From NCBI GenBank assembly GCA_964611635.1, contig CAZTAS010000140.1:1-17383 (forward strand): 17,383 nucleotides of DNA, written 5' to 3'. The translations under genes and the position numbers were made by a program. The notes beneath the pieces are model-generated. The model did no database searches and had not been told where the DNA came from. It saw only the letters and a list, made by a program, of their open reading frames with translations. This document shows positions 7,099 to 14,140 of the stretch, one piece after another. Origin of the DNA: JAFDED01 sp964611635 (lineage in GTDB: Bacteria > Desulfobacterota > JAFDED01). Within the stretch, counting starts at the first letter, position 1; every line of letters begins with the position of its first letter.

Positions 7099-7539
7099 CT
7101 AGCCGCCGGCAGTCTCCTTCTCCAATTCTTGTTTTTCCAGCACTTCCATCAGCGACTTCAGGCCGTGCACCAAGGTGAGCGCACCGGTGTGGAAGTAGGC
7201 AGCCTGAAGCGTCTCCACAATTTCTTCTTTTGTCGCGCCAAGGCGCAAAGCCCGCTCGATGTGGTTTCCAATGCCGAAATCCTCGCGCTTCACCGCCAGG
7301 GCAGCCACGGTAATCAGCTCTTTGAACTTCAATGAAAGATGGGCGCTGCGTGCTCCAATCGTTTCATAGAGGGCAGTGTAAGTCTCCAGGAACTCGATAT
7401 CAACCTAGCCCATGAAGCGCAGCCAGAAGGGTGAATACCCGCGCTTCTCCTCGGCCCGTCTAACAACCCCTTCTACTCGATCCACCCCTGCACTCACGCC
7501 TTCGCGGCGGGTGCTCTTGTGCGGGTTCCTTTTCTCCAT
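7099..7539 (-). pseudogene. Carboxymuconolactone decarboxylase/AhpD-fold protein, copy 1, with in-frame amber codon
   Basis: Reads as a 146-residue CMD-family protein from ATG 7539 (behind AAAGGAG with good spacing) to 7099, interrupted at codon 45 by TAG (complement 7405-7407). The frame stays open on both sides. The flanking residues FWLRFMG-[TAG]-VDIEF align with FWLRFMG-like LRFMG-E-VDF of the intact paralogue at 11767, so the lesion is a single GAG-to-TAG type change. The downstream part has KFKELITVAALAV, HIERALRLGATKEEIVETLQ and the AYFHTGALTLVHGL tail. Like its paralogue it lacks the CxxC redox pair of AhpD. It has 18 extra N-terminal codons relative to that paralogue. Probably a recent nonsense pseudogene; restart at ATG 7332 would give a 77-residue C-terminal piece. 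Confidence 0.8.
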
Positions 7540-7811
7540 TTCTCGTACACTCCTTTCTCTGTTTAATGCAAGAACCGCTAGCTATCAATTTTGCTGCCGC
7601 AATCTTCATCAGCACGGCTGGGGCAAGCTGTTCGCCGTGGGTTTCTCCTAAAAAAATGATACGCTATTCCCCAATTATGGAGAGAATAAGGTCTTTCGCG
7701 GGTGCTTTTTCATGGCGAACTACTTACAGAACGTGGACAGCTACAAAGCGTGAACAATTCACAGATTAACACTACATGAAAGATGGTATCACCAACTCAC
7801 TATTACTCTCA
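7540..7811. other. Non-coding stretch upstream of CMD copy 1, possible gene relic
   Basis: About 270 bases between a candidate promoter (7812-7852) and the broken CMD gene. On the minus strand an open stretch just upstream of the CMD start reads IIFLGETHGEQLAPAVLMK and continues briefly (roughly 7655 down to 7540). It looks protein-like but begins after a stop and has no start. I do not recognise it. It may be the tail of a gene deleted between the promoter and the CMD gene. Confidence 0.35.
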
Positions 7812-7853
7812 TGACATAAATGAATATCGATTGTCAAATGAAAAAACTGTCAA
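7812..7853 (-). promoter_or_regulatory. TGACA-N15-TGTCA element, copy B, with candidate -35 boxes
   Basis: On the plus strand TGACA (7812-7816), 15 nt, then TGTCA (7832-7836), with AATATCGAT inside; a further TGTCAA follows at 7848-7853. Read leftward this supplies two TTGACA hexamers 16 bp apart. The same inverted repeat with the same 15-nt spacing and the same ATATCGAT core occurs at 14024-14048 upstream of another unit. It lies just downstream of the SDR stop (7873) and about 300 nt upstream of CMD copy 1. Likely a promoter with an overlapping regulator site; the -10 is weak. Confidence 0.45.
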
Positions 7854-7872
7854 AGTTATATAAATATAGTTT

Positions 7873-8664
7873 CTAAGGATTTGGCCAAGGCACTCTTCCT
7901 GCCGACTCACCACCGTCCACACGAAAATCAGCTCCCGTAATCCAATTTGCCTCTTCTGAGGCTAAAAATACCACCATATTGGCGATATCTTCAGGCCTTC
8001 CGGGGCGGCGCAGCAGGATTCTGGGGAGTATTGACTCTTTAAAACGACTAAGATCGGAGGAATCGAACTTCTTAACCTCCACGAATCCCACAGAAATGCT
8101 ATTGACGGTAATGCCGTAGGGCGCAAGCTCGAGGGACAGAGTCTTGCACAAAAGTATGAGGCCAGCCTTGGATGCGCAATAAGCAGTTTGACAAGGTCGC
8201 CCAGAATGTCCCGCCCCTGAGGCGATTCCGATGATTCGGCCTCCAACTCCCCTTTCGATAATTTTTTTGGCAGCGGCCCGGGACGCATAGAATGCACCGC
8301 TAAGGTTGGTGCTTATTATCCGATTCCAGTCCTCGTCAGTCATATTGACGACATCTTTGAGTACGCTACTCCCTGTAATGCCCGCATTGCAGACAAGGAT
8401 ATCGAGCCGGCCATCGAAAGCCTGGGCTGCCCTTTCTATCATCATATCCACCTGGCTGGAGCTTGCCACATCAGCCTGTATGGCTATGGACTGCCGTCCC
8501 ATCTTTTGGATCAGTCTACAGACTTCCTCGGCTTGAGCCGCACTAGCTTTAAAGTTTACCGCAACATCTGCCCCAGAAGCGGCAAGCCCGAGAGCAATCG
8601 CTCTTCCGATACCTCTACTGGCCCCTGTCACTACAGCGGCTTTTCCGTCAAGCTTGATTTCCAT
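7873..8664 (-). CDS. SDR-family NAD(P)-dependent oxidoreductase (FabG-like)
   Basis: A 263-residue classical short-chain dehydrogenase/reductase. I chose ATG 8664 because AAAGGAA lies 7 nt upstream; an upstream in-frame ATG at 8694 has none. Rossmann motif TGASRGIG at 13-20, D65 for the adenine ring, NAGI at 93-96, and the catalytic set N120, S149, Y162, K166 (YCASK). The C-terminal SILPRILLRRPGRPEDIANMVVFLAS and VDGG are typical. It reduces a carbonyl or oxidises an alcohol in the cytosol; annotation as 3-oxoacyl-ACP reductase would be by default, since no fatty-acid genes are near. Its placement 237 nt downstream of the alpha/beta hydrolase, in the same direction as a DppBC set, suggests modification of the imported compound. 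Confidence 0.93.
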   Translation of the reverse strand: MEIKLDGKAAVVTGASRGIGRAIALGLAASGADVAVNFKASAAQAEEVCRLIQKMGRQSIAIQADVASSSQVDMMIERAAQAFDGRLDILVCNAGITGSSVLKDVVNMTDEDWNRIISTNLSGAFYASRAAAKKIIERGVGGRIIGIASGAGHSGRPCQTAYCASKAGLILLCKTLSLELAPYGITVNSISVGFVEVKKFDSSDLSRFKESILPRILLRRPGRPEDIANMVVFLASEEANWITGADFRVDGGESAGRVPWPNP

Positions 8665-8901
8665 GAGCTGTTCCTTTCGATAAATGAAACTCACATCCTT
8701 ATATGATATGGCTTTTGAGTGATAAAATGGAAGTTATGTCCTTCAGTTTATTTCTTAGAAGTATCATCTCAATTAGAGAAAGAGGTTCACAATGAAATTG
8801 CGGGACTATTTTCGTGTGGTAATACCTGAAAACATTAGATTCCCCGATCGTAATGCAAGACAAAGTTGACACGTGGAATATTAATGCCGCAGCACTTACG
8901 T
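8665..8901. other. Intergenic region with a possible 25-codon plus-strand micro-ORF
   Basis: Mostly AT-rich spacer between the hydrolase stop and the SDR start. On the plus strand 8792-8869 reads MKLRDYFRVVIPENIRF and ends at TGA, behind AGAGG with 6 nt spacing. It has no recognisable family and runs against the local operon direction, so it may be chance. No terminator-like stem was found. Confidence 0.2.
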
Positions 8902-9747
8902 CTATTCGGTTTTTCGATCTGAGATGGCGGGTGTACCGATTGGACTGTTCTTGAGCAGAAAGCGTTTTAGCTCTTCGGCACAACGGTCCGGCACTGCATC
9001 TGTGATGTTGTGTGGCAGGCCGTCATAAACAATAAACTCGACGTTGGGGATTTGGTCGCGAAAGACTTGGTAATAGCTGATCGGACCGAGCGGGTCATTT
9101 CCCGGTACAATGACTAGCGTCGGGCAGCGAATCTCGCTCAGCCGATTGCGCAAGTCTACATTCGCCATCAATGTCACAAAGCGAGCTATAAATTCAGGAT
9201 CGTTTTTGGCAGCTTCATTGAGAAACCATTCGATAAAGGATGGATCGATACGAGAGACGTCGAAACGGTTCTGAATGGTATCAGCGAGAAAGCGGCGCAG
9301 CCCCTTCTCATTGATTTGTGCTAACCACGTTCTGTAATCAATATTGGACTGCTTCATACCGGGTTTGGAAGCGAAAAGAGCGAGGCTGAGCACTTTGTGA
9401 GGATATGTAATGGCCAATTGCTGGGAAACTATCCCGCCGGCCGATGACCCTGCGATATGGGCGCTCGCGCAACCCAGGTAATCGAGCAGCTCAATCACAT
9501 CTAATGCCAGACGCTCAATTGTTAACTCATCGGGTCTGCTTGGGATTTCGGATTGGCCGTGCCCCCGGAGATCAAGCCGAACAACACGAAAGTAGCGGGC
9601 AAGGTGGGGTACCCAAGCATAGAAGCGGAGAGAGCTCCCCATGGCAGCGTGCAGAAGTATCAGTGTCTCACTTTCACGCCAAGGATCAGTAAAATCATCC
9701 ACCACGTAGTGCAAACGTAGACCATCACTGGTAGTATGAATTTTCAT
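8902..9747 (-). CDS. Alpha/beta-fold hydrolase (3-oxoadipate enol-lactonase-like group)
   Basis: A 281-residue cytosolic hydrolase. ATG 9747 has AGGAG 8 nt upstream. The frame stays open further upstream, but that part overlaps dppC and lacks family features. The oxyanion-hole strand is ILLHAAMGSS (30-39), then RLDLRGHGQS (57-66), the nucleophile elbow AGSSAGG with S102, the acid D218 in PGNDPLGP, and H246 in GLPHNI: a complete catalytic triad. The overall architecture matches the lactonase/esterase group that includes PcaD. In several bacteria PcaD is fused or adjacent to carboxymuconolactone decarboxylase (PcaC), and this cluster also holds CMD-fold proteins, but specific identity as PcaD is not supported. 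It follows dppC by 89 nt in the same direction. Confidence 0.9.
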   Translation of the reverse strand: MKIHTTSDGLRLHYVVDDFTDPWRESETLILLHAAMGSSLRFYAWVPHLARYFRVVRLDLRGHGQSEIPSRPDELTIERLALDVIELLDYLGCASAHIAGSSAGGIVSQQLAITYPHKVLSLALFASKPGMKQSNIDYRTWLAQINEKGLRRFLADTIQNRFDVSRIDPSFIEWFLNEAAKNDPEFIARFVTLMANVDLRNRLSEIRCPTLVIVPGNDPLGPISYYQVFRDQIPNVEFIVYDGLPHNITDAVPDRCAEELKRFLLKNSPIGTPAISDRKTE

Positions 9748-9779
9748 TATAAGCGCTCCTTTTGTCTTGAATTTACTCC

Positions 9780-9809
9780 ATATTGCGTTCAACGTACTGT
9801 TTGCAATAT
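9780..9809 (-). promoter_or_regulatory. Inverted repeat upstream of hydrolase
   Basis: ATATTGC (9780-9786) and GCAATAT (9803-9809) are perfect inverted repeats 16 nt apart, with a further partial match inside (CA at the symmetric positions). They lie in the 89-nt gap between dppC and the hydrolase start. Either an operator for an internal promoter or a weak intercistronic stem. Low confidence. Confidence 0.3.
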
Positions 9810-9836
9810 AAACGGCTATATATACAGTGCATTGCC

Positions 9837-10751
9837 TTACTGGAGCCGGTGGCGTAGGTGAGGATCGAGGTGATCCCTTAAATAGTCGCCTAGCAGGTTC
9901 ACACCCAGCACAGTAAAGAAGATTGCAATGCCTGGGAAAGCTGTGAGCCACCAGGCAGTAGTCAGGTACAAGCGCCCATTTTTCAGCATACTTCCCCAAG
10001 TTACGACTCGCGGCTCGACTCCCAAGCCCAGAAAGCTAAGTGTCGCCTCGAGAATAATCATATGGGCAACTGCAAAGGTCGCTATGACGATGGCCGGAGA
10101 GATTACATTAGGCAGCACGTGATAGAACATGATGCGCAACTCTCCAGCGCCAATAGCCCGCGCCGCTTCGACGTAATCATTACCCTTGGCAGCTAGCGTC
10201 TCGCCACGGATGAGCCGGGCATAGAGTGTCCAGCCCGTTACGCTGAGCGTAATGATCACGTTGCGCAGCCCGGGTCCAAGCACCGTCACTATCGCGATGG
10301 CGAGCATGATCGTGGGGATAGCAAGCTGGATCTCGGTTATACGCATGAGCACATCGTCCGTCTTTCCTCCGAAGTAGCCAGACACAAGCCCCACCAGCAC
10401 CCCTAGCGGGCCGGATAAAGCGACCGCGACGAGACCCACCATCAGTGAGATGCGGGCTCCGAACATGAGCCTGCTCAGGATGTCGCGTCCCAGCTCATCC
10501 GTGCCCAGCACGTTGCTCCAGCTCCCTCCCGCCCAGACTGGCGGTTTGAGTCGGAGCGTGATGTCCTGCTCGTCGGCTCCGAAGGGGGCCAGGCTGTCGG
10601 CGAAGACGGCACTCAGCACAATGACCATTAGTACCAGCGCTCCGATGAGGAAAGCTAGGTTGCGCCGCGCGAGGGATATTCGCAGTAAACGAAAGAAGTC
10701 GTTTCTTCCATTACTAATCCACTTCAGCGAGAAGGATATCGTCTCACCCAT
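9837..10751 (-). CDS. dppC-like: ABC transporter permease, DppC family (second set)
   Basis: A 304-residue peptide/nickel-type permease. I place the start at ATG 10751, 1 nt after the dppB stop TGA (10753-10755), a coupling arrangement; a start at 10793 would overlap dppB by 41 nt without better support. An N-terminal helix (LAFLIGALVLMVIVLSAVFA) is followed by LGTDELGRDILSRLMFGARISL, multiple membrane segments, the EAA loop DYVEAARAIGAGELRIMFYHVLPN and EATLSFLGLGVEPRVVTWG. Partner of the DppB immediately upstream. The pair is clearly diverged from the permeases at 3277-5084, so these are two distinct channels rather than a recent duplicate. Confidence 0.94.
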   Translation of the reverse strand: MGETISFSLKWISNGRNDFFRLLRISLARRNLAFLIGALVLMVIVLSAVFADSLAPFGADEQDITLRLKPPVWAGGSWSNVLGTDELGRDILSRLMFGARISLMVGLVAVALSGPLGVLVGLVSGYFGGKTDDVLMRITEIQLAIPTIMLAIAIVTVLGPGLRNVIITLSVTGWTLYARLIRGETLAAKGNDYVEAARAIGAGELRIMFYHVLPNVISPAIVIATFAVAHMIILEATLSFLGLGVEPRVVTWGSMLKNGRLYLTTAWWLTAFPGIAIFFTVLGVNLLGDYLRDHLDPHLRHRLQ

Positions 10752-10752
10752 A

Positions 10753-11676
10753 TCATTTCTGCTCAAATCGAACGCGCGGATTGAGTACCGCATAGCTCAA
10801 ATCAACCAGGAGGTTAATGCCTACGAAGATTAACGAGACAATCAGGACCACACCCTGGACAATTGGAAAGTCTCGGTTGAAGATGGCCTCAATCACCAGG
10901 CGGCCGACTCCTGGCCATGCGAAAATCGTCTCCGTGACCACGGCACCGCCAAGAAGGCGGGCAAACTGAAGCCCGAGCAGAGTTACGATGGGGATGGCAG
11001 CGTTCTTGAGCGCGTGGCGAGACAGCACGTGGAACTCACGCAACCCCTTTGCTCGCGCTGTGCGGATATAGTCCTGGTTCAGCACTTCAAGCATGCTGGA
11101 GCGCACAAGCCGGGCCAGTCGACCGGAAATGATAGTCGACAGGCTCACGGCCGGAAGGATCAGGTGCCAGATCGAGCCATGGCCGTACACGGGCAAGCAC
11201 TTTAATTGAACGGCAAAAAACAAGATAAGGAGGAGGGCCAGCCAGAAGATAGGTATGGCCTGTCCAGCCAGGGCGCCCAGCATCGCCACCTGGTCGATCA
11301 CCGTGCCCCGCTTGACCGCCGATACAATGCCAGCCGGTATGGCCAGGAAGGCCGCGATGATTATCGCGGCCATTGTCAGTTCGATGGTTGCCGGCAGACG
11401 CTCAATGATAAGGCTCATTACCGGAAGGTTGGTACGCATAGAGATGCCCAGGTCCCCCCGGAGAGCGCCGCCGATATATCGCGCGAACTGCTCGTAGAGC
11501 GGGCGATCTAGCCCAAGCTCCTTGCGGGTGATTTCTACCATTTCCGGGGGAGCATCGCTGGATACCAGCAGCAAAACCGGGTCGCCGGAAAGATGCAACA
11601 AGCTAAAGACAACGACGGACACGCCGAAAGCGACGACGGCGGCCTGAATAAGTCTTTTGAGAATGTATTGCTGCAT
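10753..11676 (-). CDS. dppB-like: ABC transporter permease, DppB family (second set)
   Basis: A 307-residue inner-membrane protein. First helix about residues 9-29, then HLSGDPVLLLVSSDAPPE, the RYIGGALRGDLGISMRTNLPV segment, five further helices and the ATPase-contact EAA loop EVLNQDYIRTARAKGLREFHVLSRHALKNAAIP. FAWPGVGRLV and the terminal LVDLSYAVLNPRVRF are family-typical. The ATG at 11676 has only a weak Shine-Dalgarno sequence. It follows CMD copy 2 (stop 11767) by 90 nt and precedes dppC with a 1-nt gap. Probably works with the binding protein at 12340-13932. No ATPase is present in the window. Confidence 0.94.
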   Translation of the reverse strand: MQQYILKRLIQAAVVAFGVSVVVFSLLHLSGDPVLLLVSSDAPPEMVEITRKELGLDRPLYEQFARYIGGALRGDLGISMRTNLPVMSLIIERLPATIELTMAAIIIAAFLAIPAGIVSAVKRGTVIDQVAMLGALAGQAIPIFWLALLLILFFAVQLKCLPVYGHGSIWHLILPAVSLSTIISGRLARLVRSSMLEVLNQDYIRTARAKGLREFHVLSRHALKNAAIPIVTLLGLQFARLLGGAVVTETIFAWPGVGRLVIEAIFNRDFPIVQGVVLIVSLIFVGINLLVDLSYAVLNPRVRFEQK

Positions 11677-11766
11677 CAGTCATCTCATCTTGGGCGGGAG
11701 TGAAAAGTGGCACAGCCACATGCAGCAGTCAATACAAGCAGGTAATCCTTCCCAATCTTTTGCTAC

Positions 11767-12171
11767 TCAACCCCTCACGCCACTCCCACCGCCAGAGGTC
11801 TCCTTCTCCAATTCTTCCTCTTCCAGCACACCCATCAGCACCTTCAGGCCGTGCACCAGGGTAAGCGCGCCCGTGTGGAAGTAAGCAGCCTGCAGTGCTT
11901 CTACGATTTCTTCTTTGGTGGCTCCAAGGCGAAAAGCGCGCTTGATGTGTGTTCGCATACCGGAATCCTCATGCTCTACCGCCAGCACAGCCACGGTGAT
12001 CAACTCTTTGAACTTCAATGGAAGATGGACACTCCGCGCTCCGATCTTTTCGTAAAGGTCATTGTAAGCTTTAAGGAGCTCAAAGTCTACTTCGCCCATG
12101 AAGCGCAGCCATAATGGTGAATACCCTCGCTTTTCCTCTGCCCGGCGGACTACCTCATCTATTTGATTCAC
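11767..12171 (-). CDS. Carboxymuconolactone decarboxylase/AhpD-fold protein, copy 2 (intact)
   Basis: A 134-residue protein starting at GTG 12171 behind AAAGGAG with 7 nt spacing. CMD-domain pattern: RFMGEVDFELLKAYNDLY (about 24-40), KFKELITVAVLAV (53-65), then H75 in THIKRAFRLGATKEEIVEALQ and AYFHTGALTLVHGL (97-109). The ExxCxxC redox motif of AhpD peroxidase reductants is absent: the segment reads EHEDSGMRTH, keeping only the histidine. So a thiol peroxidase role is unlikely, and a lyase, isomerase or binding role is more plausible. It is encoded between a binding protein and its permeases, an unusual position within a transporter operon. The acidic tail (LEEEELEKE) and Gly/Ser end look flexible. 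Paralogue of the broken gene at 7099-7539. Confidence 0.88.
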   Translation of the reverse strand: MNQIDEVVRRAEEKRGYSPLWLRFMGEVDFELLKAYNDLYEKIGARSVHLPLKFKELITVAVLAVEHEDSGMRTHIKRAFRLGATKEEIVEALQAAYFHTGALTLVHGLKVLMGVLEEEELEKETSGGGSGVRG

Positions 12172-12339
12172 TTTGAAACTCCTTTCTTTGCTGAGGATAG
12201 TCTGATTTCATTTTAGTTATTTTTCGTCACCTCTCTTCTAGGTGTAGTGGAGGAGATTCGATGGGCACTACTTCTCTATGGCACGAATGCCTACAACTCA
12301 ATCCAGAGATGTAATCGTTAAACGATCAACAATGAGATG

Positions 12340-13932
12340 CTACTTCTCGACATAAGTATCGGCAAACCACATCTCGTGATCCGCCCGCATCTTGAAGCCC
12401 TTAACCTTTTTGTTCATGCCGAAGATTTCGTCAAGCTGCCACAGGAATACCCATACGGCCTCATCCCTCAATCCTTTTTGCACCTTGGCCGCTAACTCTT
12501 TGCGCTTGGCCGGGTCAAAAGTCTCCTCGTGCTCGGCTATTAGTTTCCGCAGTTCGCCCTTCGAATCGTAGTAACGGTATCTCACATAGGTTGGCAGGAA
12601 GCGTTGCGTCAGGTAGGATGGATCCCAGAGCAGGTTGGTGAAGGCATAGTAGAAGGCATCCTTATGCAGCGTCCGGCCCGCACGCTTGTTGTATTCGCTC
12701 CACTCCAAGGTCTGAAGATTGGTCTTCACCCCAATCTTGTCGAAGTAGCCAGCGATGACCTGGGCCGCTTCTACTGCCTGTGACCAGCGTCCAATAGCCT
12801 GGTATAAGGTTAATTCGAATCCATTGGGATAACCCGCCTCTGCCAGCAGTTGTTTAGCCTTCTCGGGATCATACGGGTAAGCGCCAGCGTCGATGGCGTT
12901 AGTGACCTGGCGAGCGACTACGGTGGTCAGGAGTTTCCCATGCCCAGCGTAAAGGTTCTTGAGGATCGCTTCTCGGTCAATGGCGTAGTTGAGCGCCTGG
13001 CGAACGCGCCGGTCCTTCAACGTATCCACCTGATTACTGTTTGGGAAAATATGGTGTACGGTGGATCCCAGCTCGAAGTAGACCTTCAGGTTAGGATCCT
13101 TTTCCACGGCAGGGATCAGTGGAATGGGCAGGTTGACGATAATGTCAACGGATCCGCGCTGTAAGGCCGCAACGCGGGTGGCCGGATCGGGAATCACCTG
13201 AAACACGATGCGCTGGGTCGCAGGCTTTGGACCCCAGTAATCAGGATTAGCCTCCACTACAAAACGGTCACCCACTACAAATTCTACGAACTTGTACCGA
13301 CCAGTGCCGATCATTTTATCGGTGATGTATTTGTCTTTAAACGATGCATAAGCCTTGGGTGGAGCCATGTTAAATGGCTCCGCTGCCATCCTGTTCGGCA
13401 GCAGTGGGTCGGGAATCTTGGTGGTGATGCGCACCGTGTAAGGATCGACGATGTGGACCCGAGGTCCAATAGCCGGTGGATATACCGTTTTGCCAGAGGT
13501 TCTTATTTTCGAATAGACATTCCGTTCAATACTGAACTTCACCGACTCGGCGTTGAAATCCTCGCCGTTGTGGAATTTCACGCCCTTGCGCAGCTTGAAC
13601 TCCCACGTGTTCGGATCGATATTGCGGTAAGAAACTGCGAGATTAGGCTTGATCTCCATTGTATCCGGGTCGCGAATCAGCAGCCCCTCCGTAATCAGCA
13701 TATGGATCGATCCGGTGAGCACCGACCGAGTCTGATGAGGGTCGATGGCCTCGGGATTTGACGGGTAGGCGACAATGAGGGTCTCTTTTTTGGTGCTTGT
13801 GGCCCAGACGCTGGACCCATCGTCCTCCAACAGACAGAACACACAAAACGCCAAAACCACGCAAGCGCTTATTATGCCGCTATACCTCAACAAATCGCGA
13901 GTTACCCTTTTGTATGATTTCTGTTTCGACAT
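12340..13932 (-). CDS. ABC transporter substrate-binding protein, family 5 (DppA-like), diverged copy 4
   Basis: A 530-residue binding protein, full length for the family. ATG 13932 follows AAGGAGG with 8 nt spacing. The N-terminus is a basic region (KQKSYKRVTR), a hydrophobic helix around residues 18-35 and a likely cleavage after VWA (residue 44). Where the other three copies have SRRDFLKYSG, this one has VTRDLLRYSG, so the twin-arginine pair is broken and Sec export is more likely. Family landmarks are DPHQTRS (64-70), KGVKFHNGEDFNAESVKFSIERN (117 onward), MIGTGRYKFVEF, YPYDPEKAKQLLAEAGYP, and DEAVWVFLWQLDEI near the C-terminus. It heads the unit binding protein-CMD-dppB-dppC-hydrolase-SDR. 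It is only distantly similar to the other three copies, so a different ligand is likely. Confidence 0.95.
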   Translation of the reverse strand: MSKQKSYKRVTRDLLRYSGIISACVVLAFCVFCLLEDDGSSVWATSTKKETLIVAYPSNPEAIDPHQTRSVLTGSIHMLITEGLLIRDPDTMEIKPNLAVSYRNIDPNTWEFKLRKGVKFHNGEDFNAESVKFSIERNVYSKIRTSGKTVYPPAIGPRVHIVDPYTVRITTKIPDPLLPNRMAAEPFNMAPPKAYASFKDKYITDKMIGTGRYKFVEFVVGDRFVVEANPDYWGPKPATQRIVFQVIPDPATRVAALQRGSVDIIVNLPIPLIPAVEKDPNLKVYFELGSTVHHIFPNSNQVDTLKDRRVRQALNYAIDREAILKNLYAGHGKLLTTVVARQVTNAIDAGAYPYDPEKAKQLLAEAGYPNGFELTLYQAIGRWSQAVEAAQVIAGYFDKIGVKTNLQTLEWSEYNKRAGRTLHKDAFYYAFTNLLWDPSYLTQRFLPTYVRYRYYDSKGELRKLIAEHEETFDPAKRKELAAKVQKGLRDEAVWVFLWQLDEIFGMNKKVKGFKMRADHEMWFADTYVEK

Positions 13933-14017
13933 TTCACGTTCCTCCTTCTTTTAGTTGATGAAAACGACTGCTAATTGTAAATTTTGCTGAGACGTTCCTC
14001 ATTATTAGAGTTGAGTC

Positions 14018-14049
14018 TCTTTATGACACAATGGAAATATCGATGTCAA
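14018..14049 (-). promoter_or_regulatory. TGACA-N15-TGTCA element, copy A; likely promoter of binding-protein unit
   Basis: On the plus strand TGACA (14024-14028), 15 nt, TGTCA (14044-14048), with ATATCGA inside. Read leftward it gives TTGACA (14049-14044) followed after 18 nt by CATAAA, a fair sigma-70-type promoter about 110 nt upstream of ATG 13932. The inverted-repeat arms overlap the -35 box and the spacer/-10 edge, the usual place for a repressor or activator. It matches copy B at 7812-7836 in arms, spacing and core. Confidence 0.5.
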
Positions 14050-14098
14050 GATAATTATTATTTATGCCGATGTATTTGACTACTAATTTTGATTTGTC

Positions 14099-14140
14099 GT
14101 ATACTTTTTGGGCGGAGGGAGAAATGCCCAAAAAGTATAC
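14099..14140 (+). promoter_or_regulatory. Hairpin enclosing the transposase ribosome-binding site
   Basis: GTATACTTTTTGGGC (14099-14113) and GCCCAAAAAGTATAC (14126-14140) are a perfect 15-bp inverted repeat. The 12-nt loop GGAGGGAGAAAT holds the Shine-Dalgarno sequence, and the AUG (14124-14126) ends at the start of the 3' arm. In RNA reading in from outside the element this stem would restrict initiation. Comparable sequestration in transcripts that read in from outside is known for IS10 and IS50. Confidence 0.6.

Noticed and set aside
7405..7407. Amber codon read as pyrrolysine
   Set aside because: The paralogue has glutamate at this place, one base change away, and no Pyl genes are in view; a nonsense mutation is simpler. 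Kept only as an alternative to check.
8699..8983. 94-codon minus-strand open frame between hydrolase and SDR
   Set aside because: It overlaps the hydrolase C-terminus, has no ribosome-binding site and low-complexity, non-family content.
9748..9999. N-terminal extension of the hydrolase to 9999
   Set aside because: It overlaps the end of dppC, has no hydrolase features, and the ATG at 9747 has a good Shine-Dalgarno sequence.
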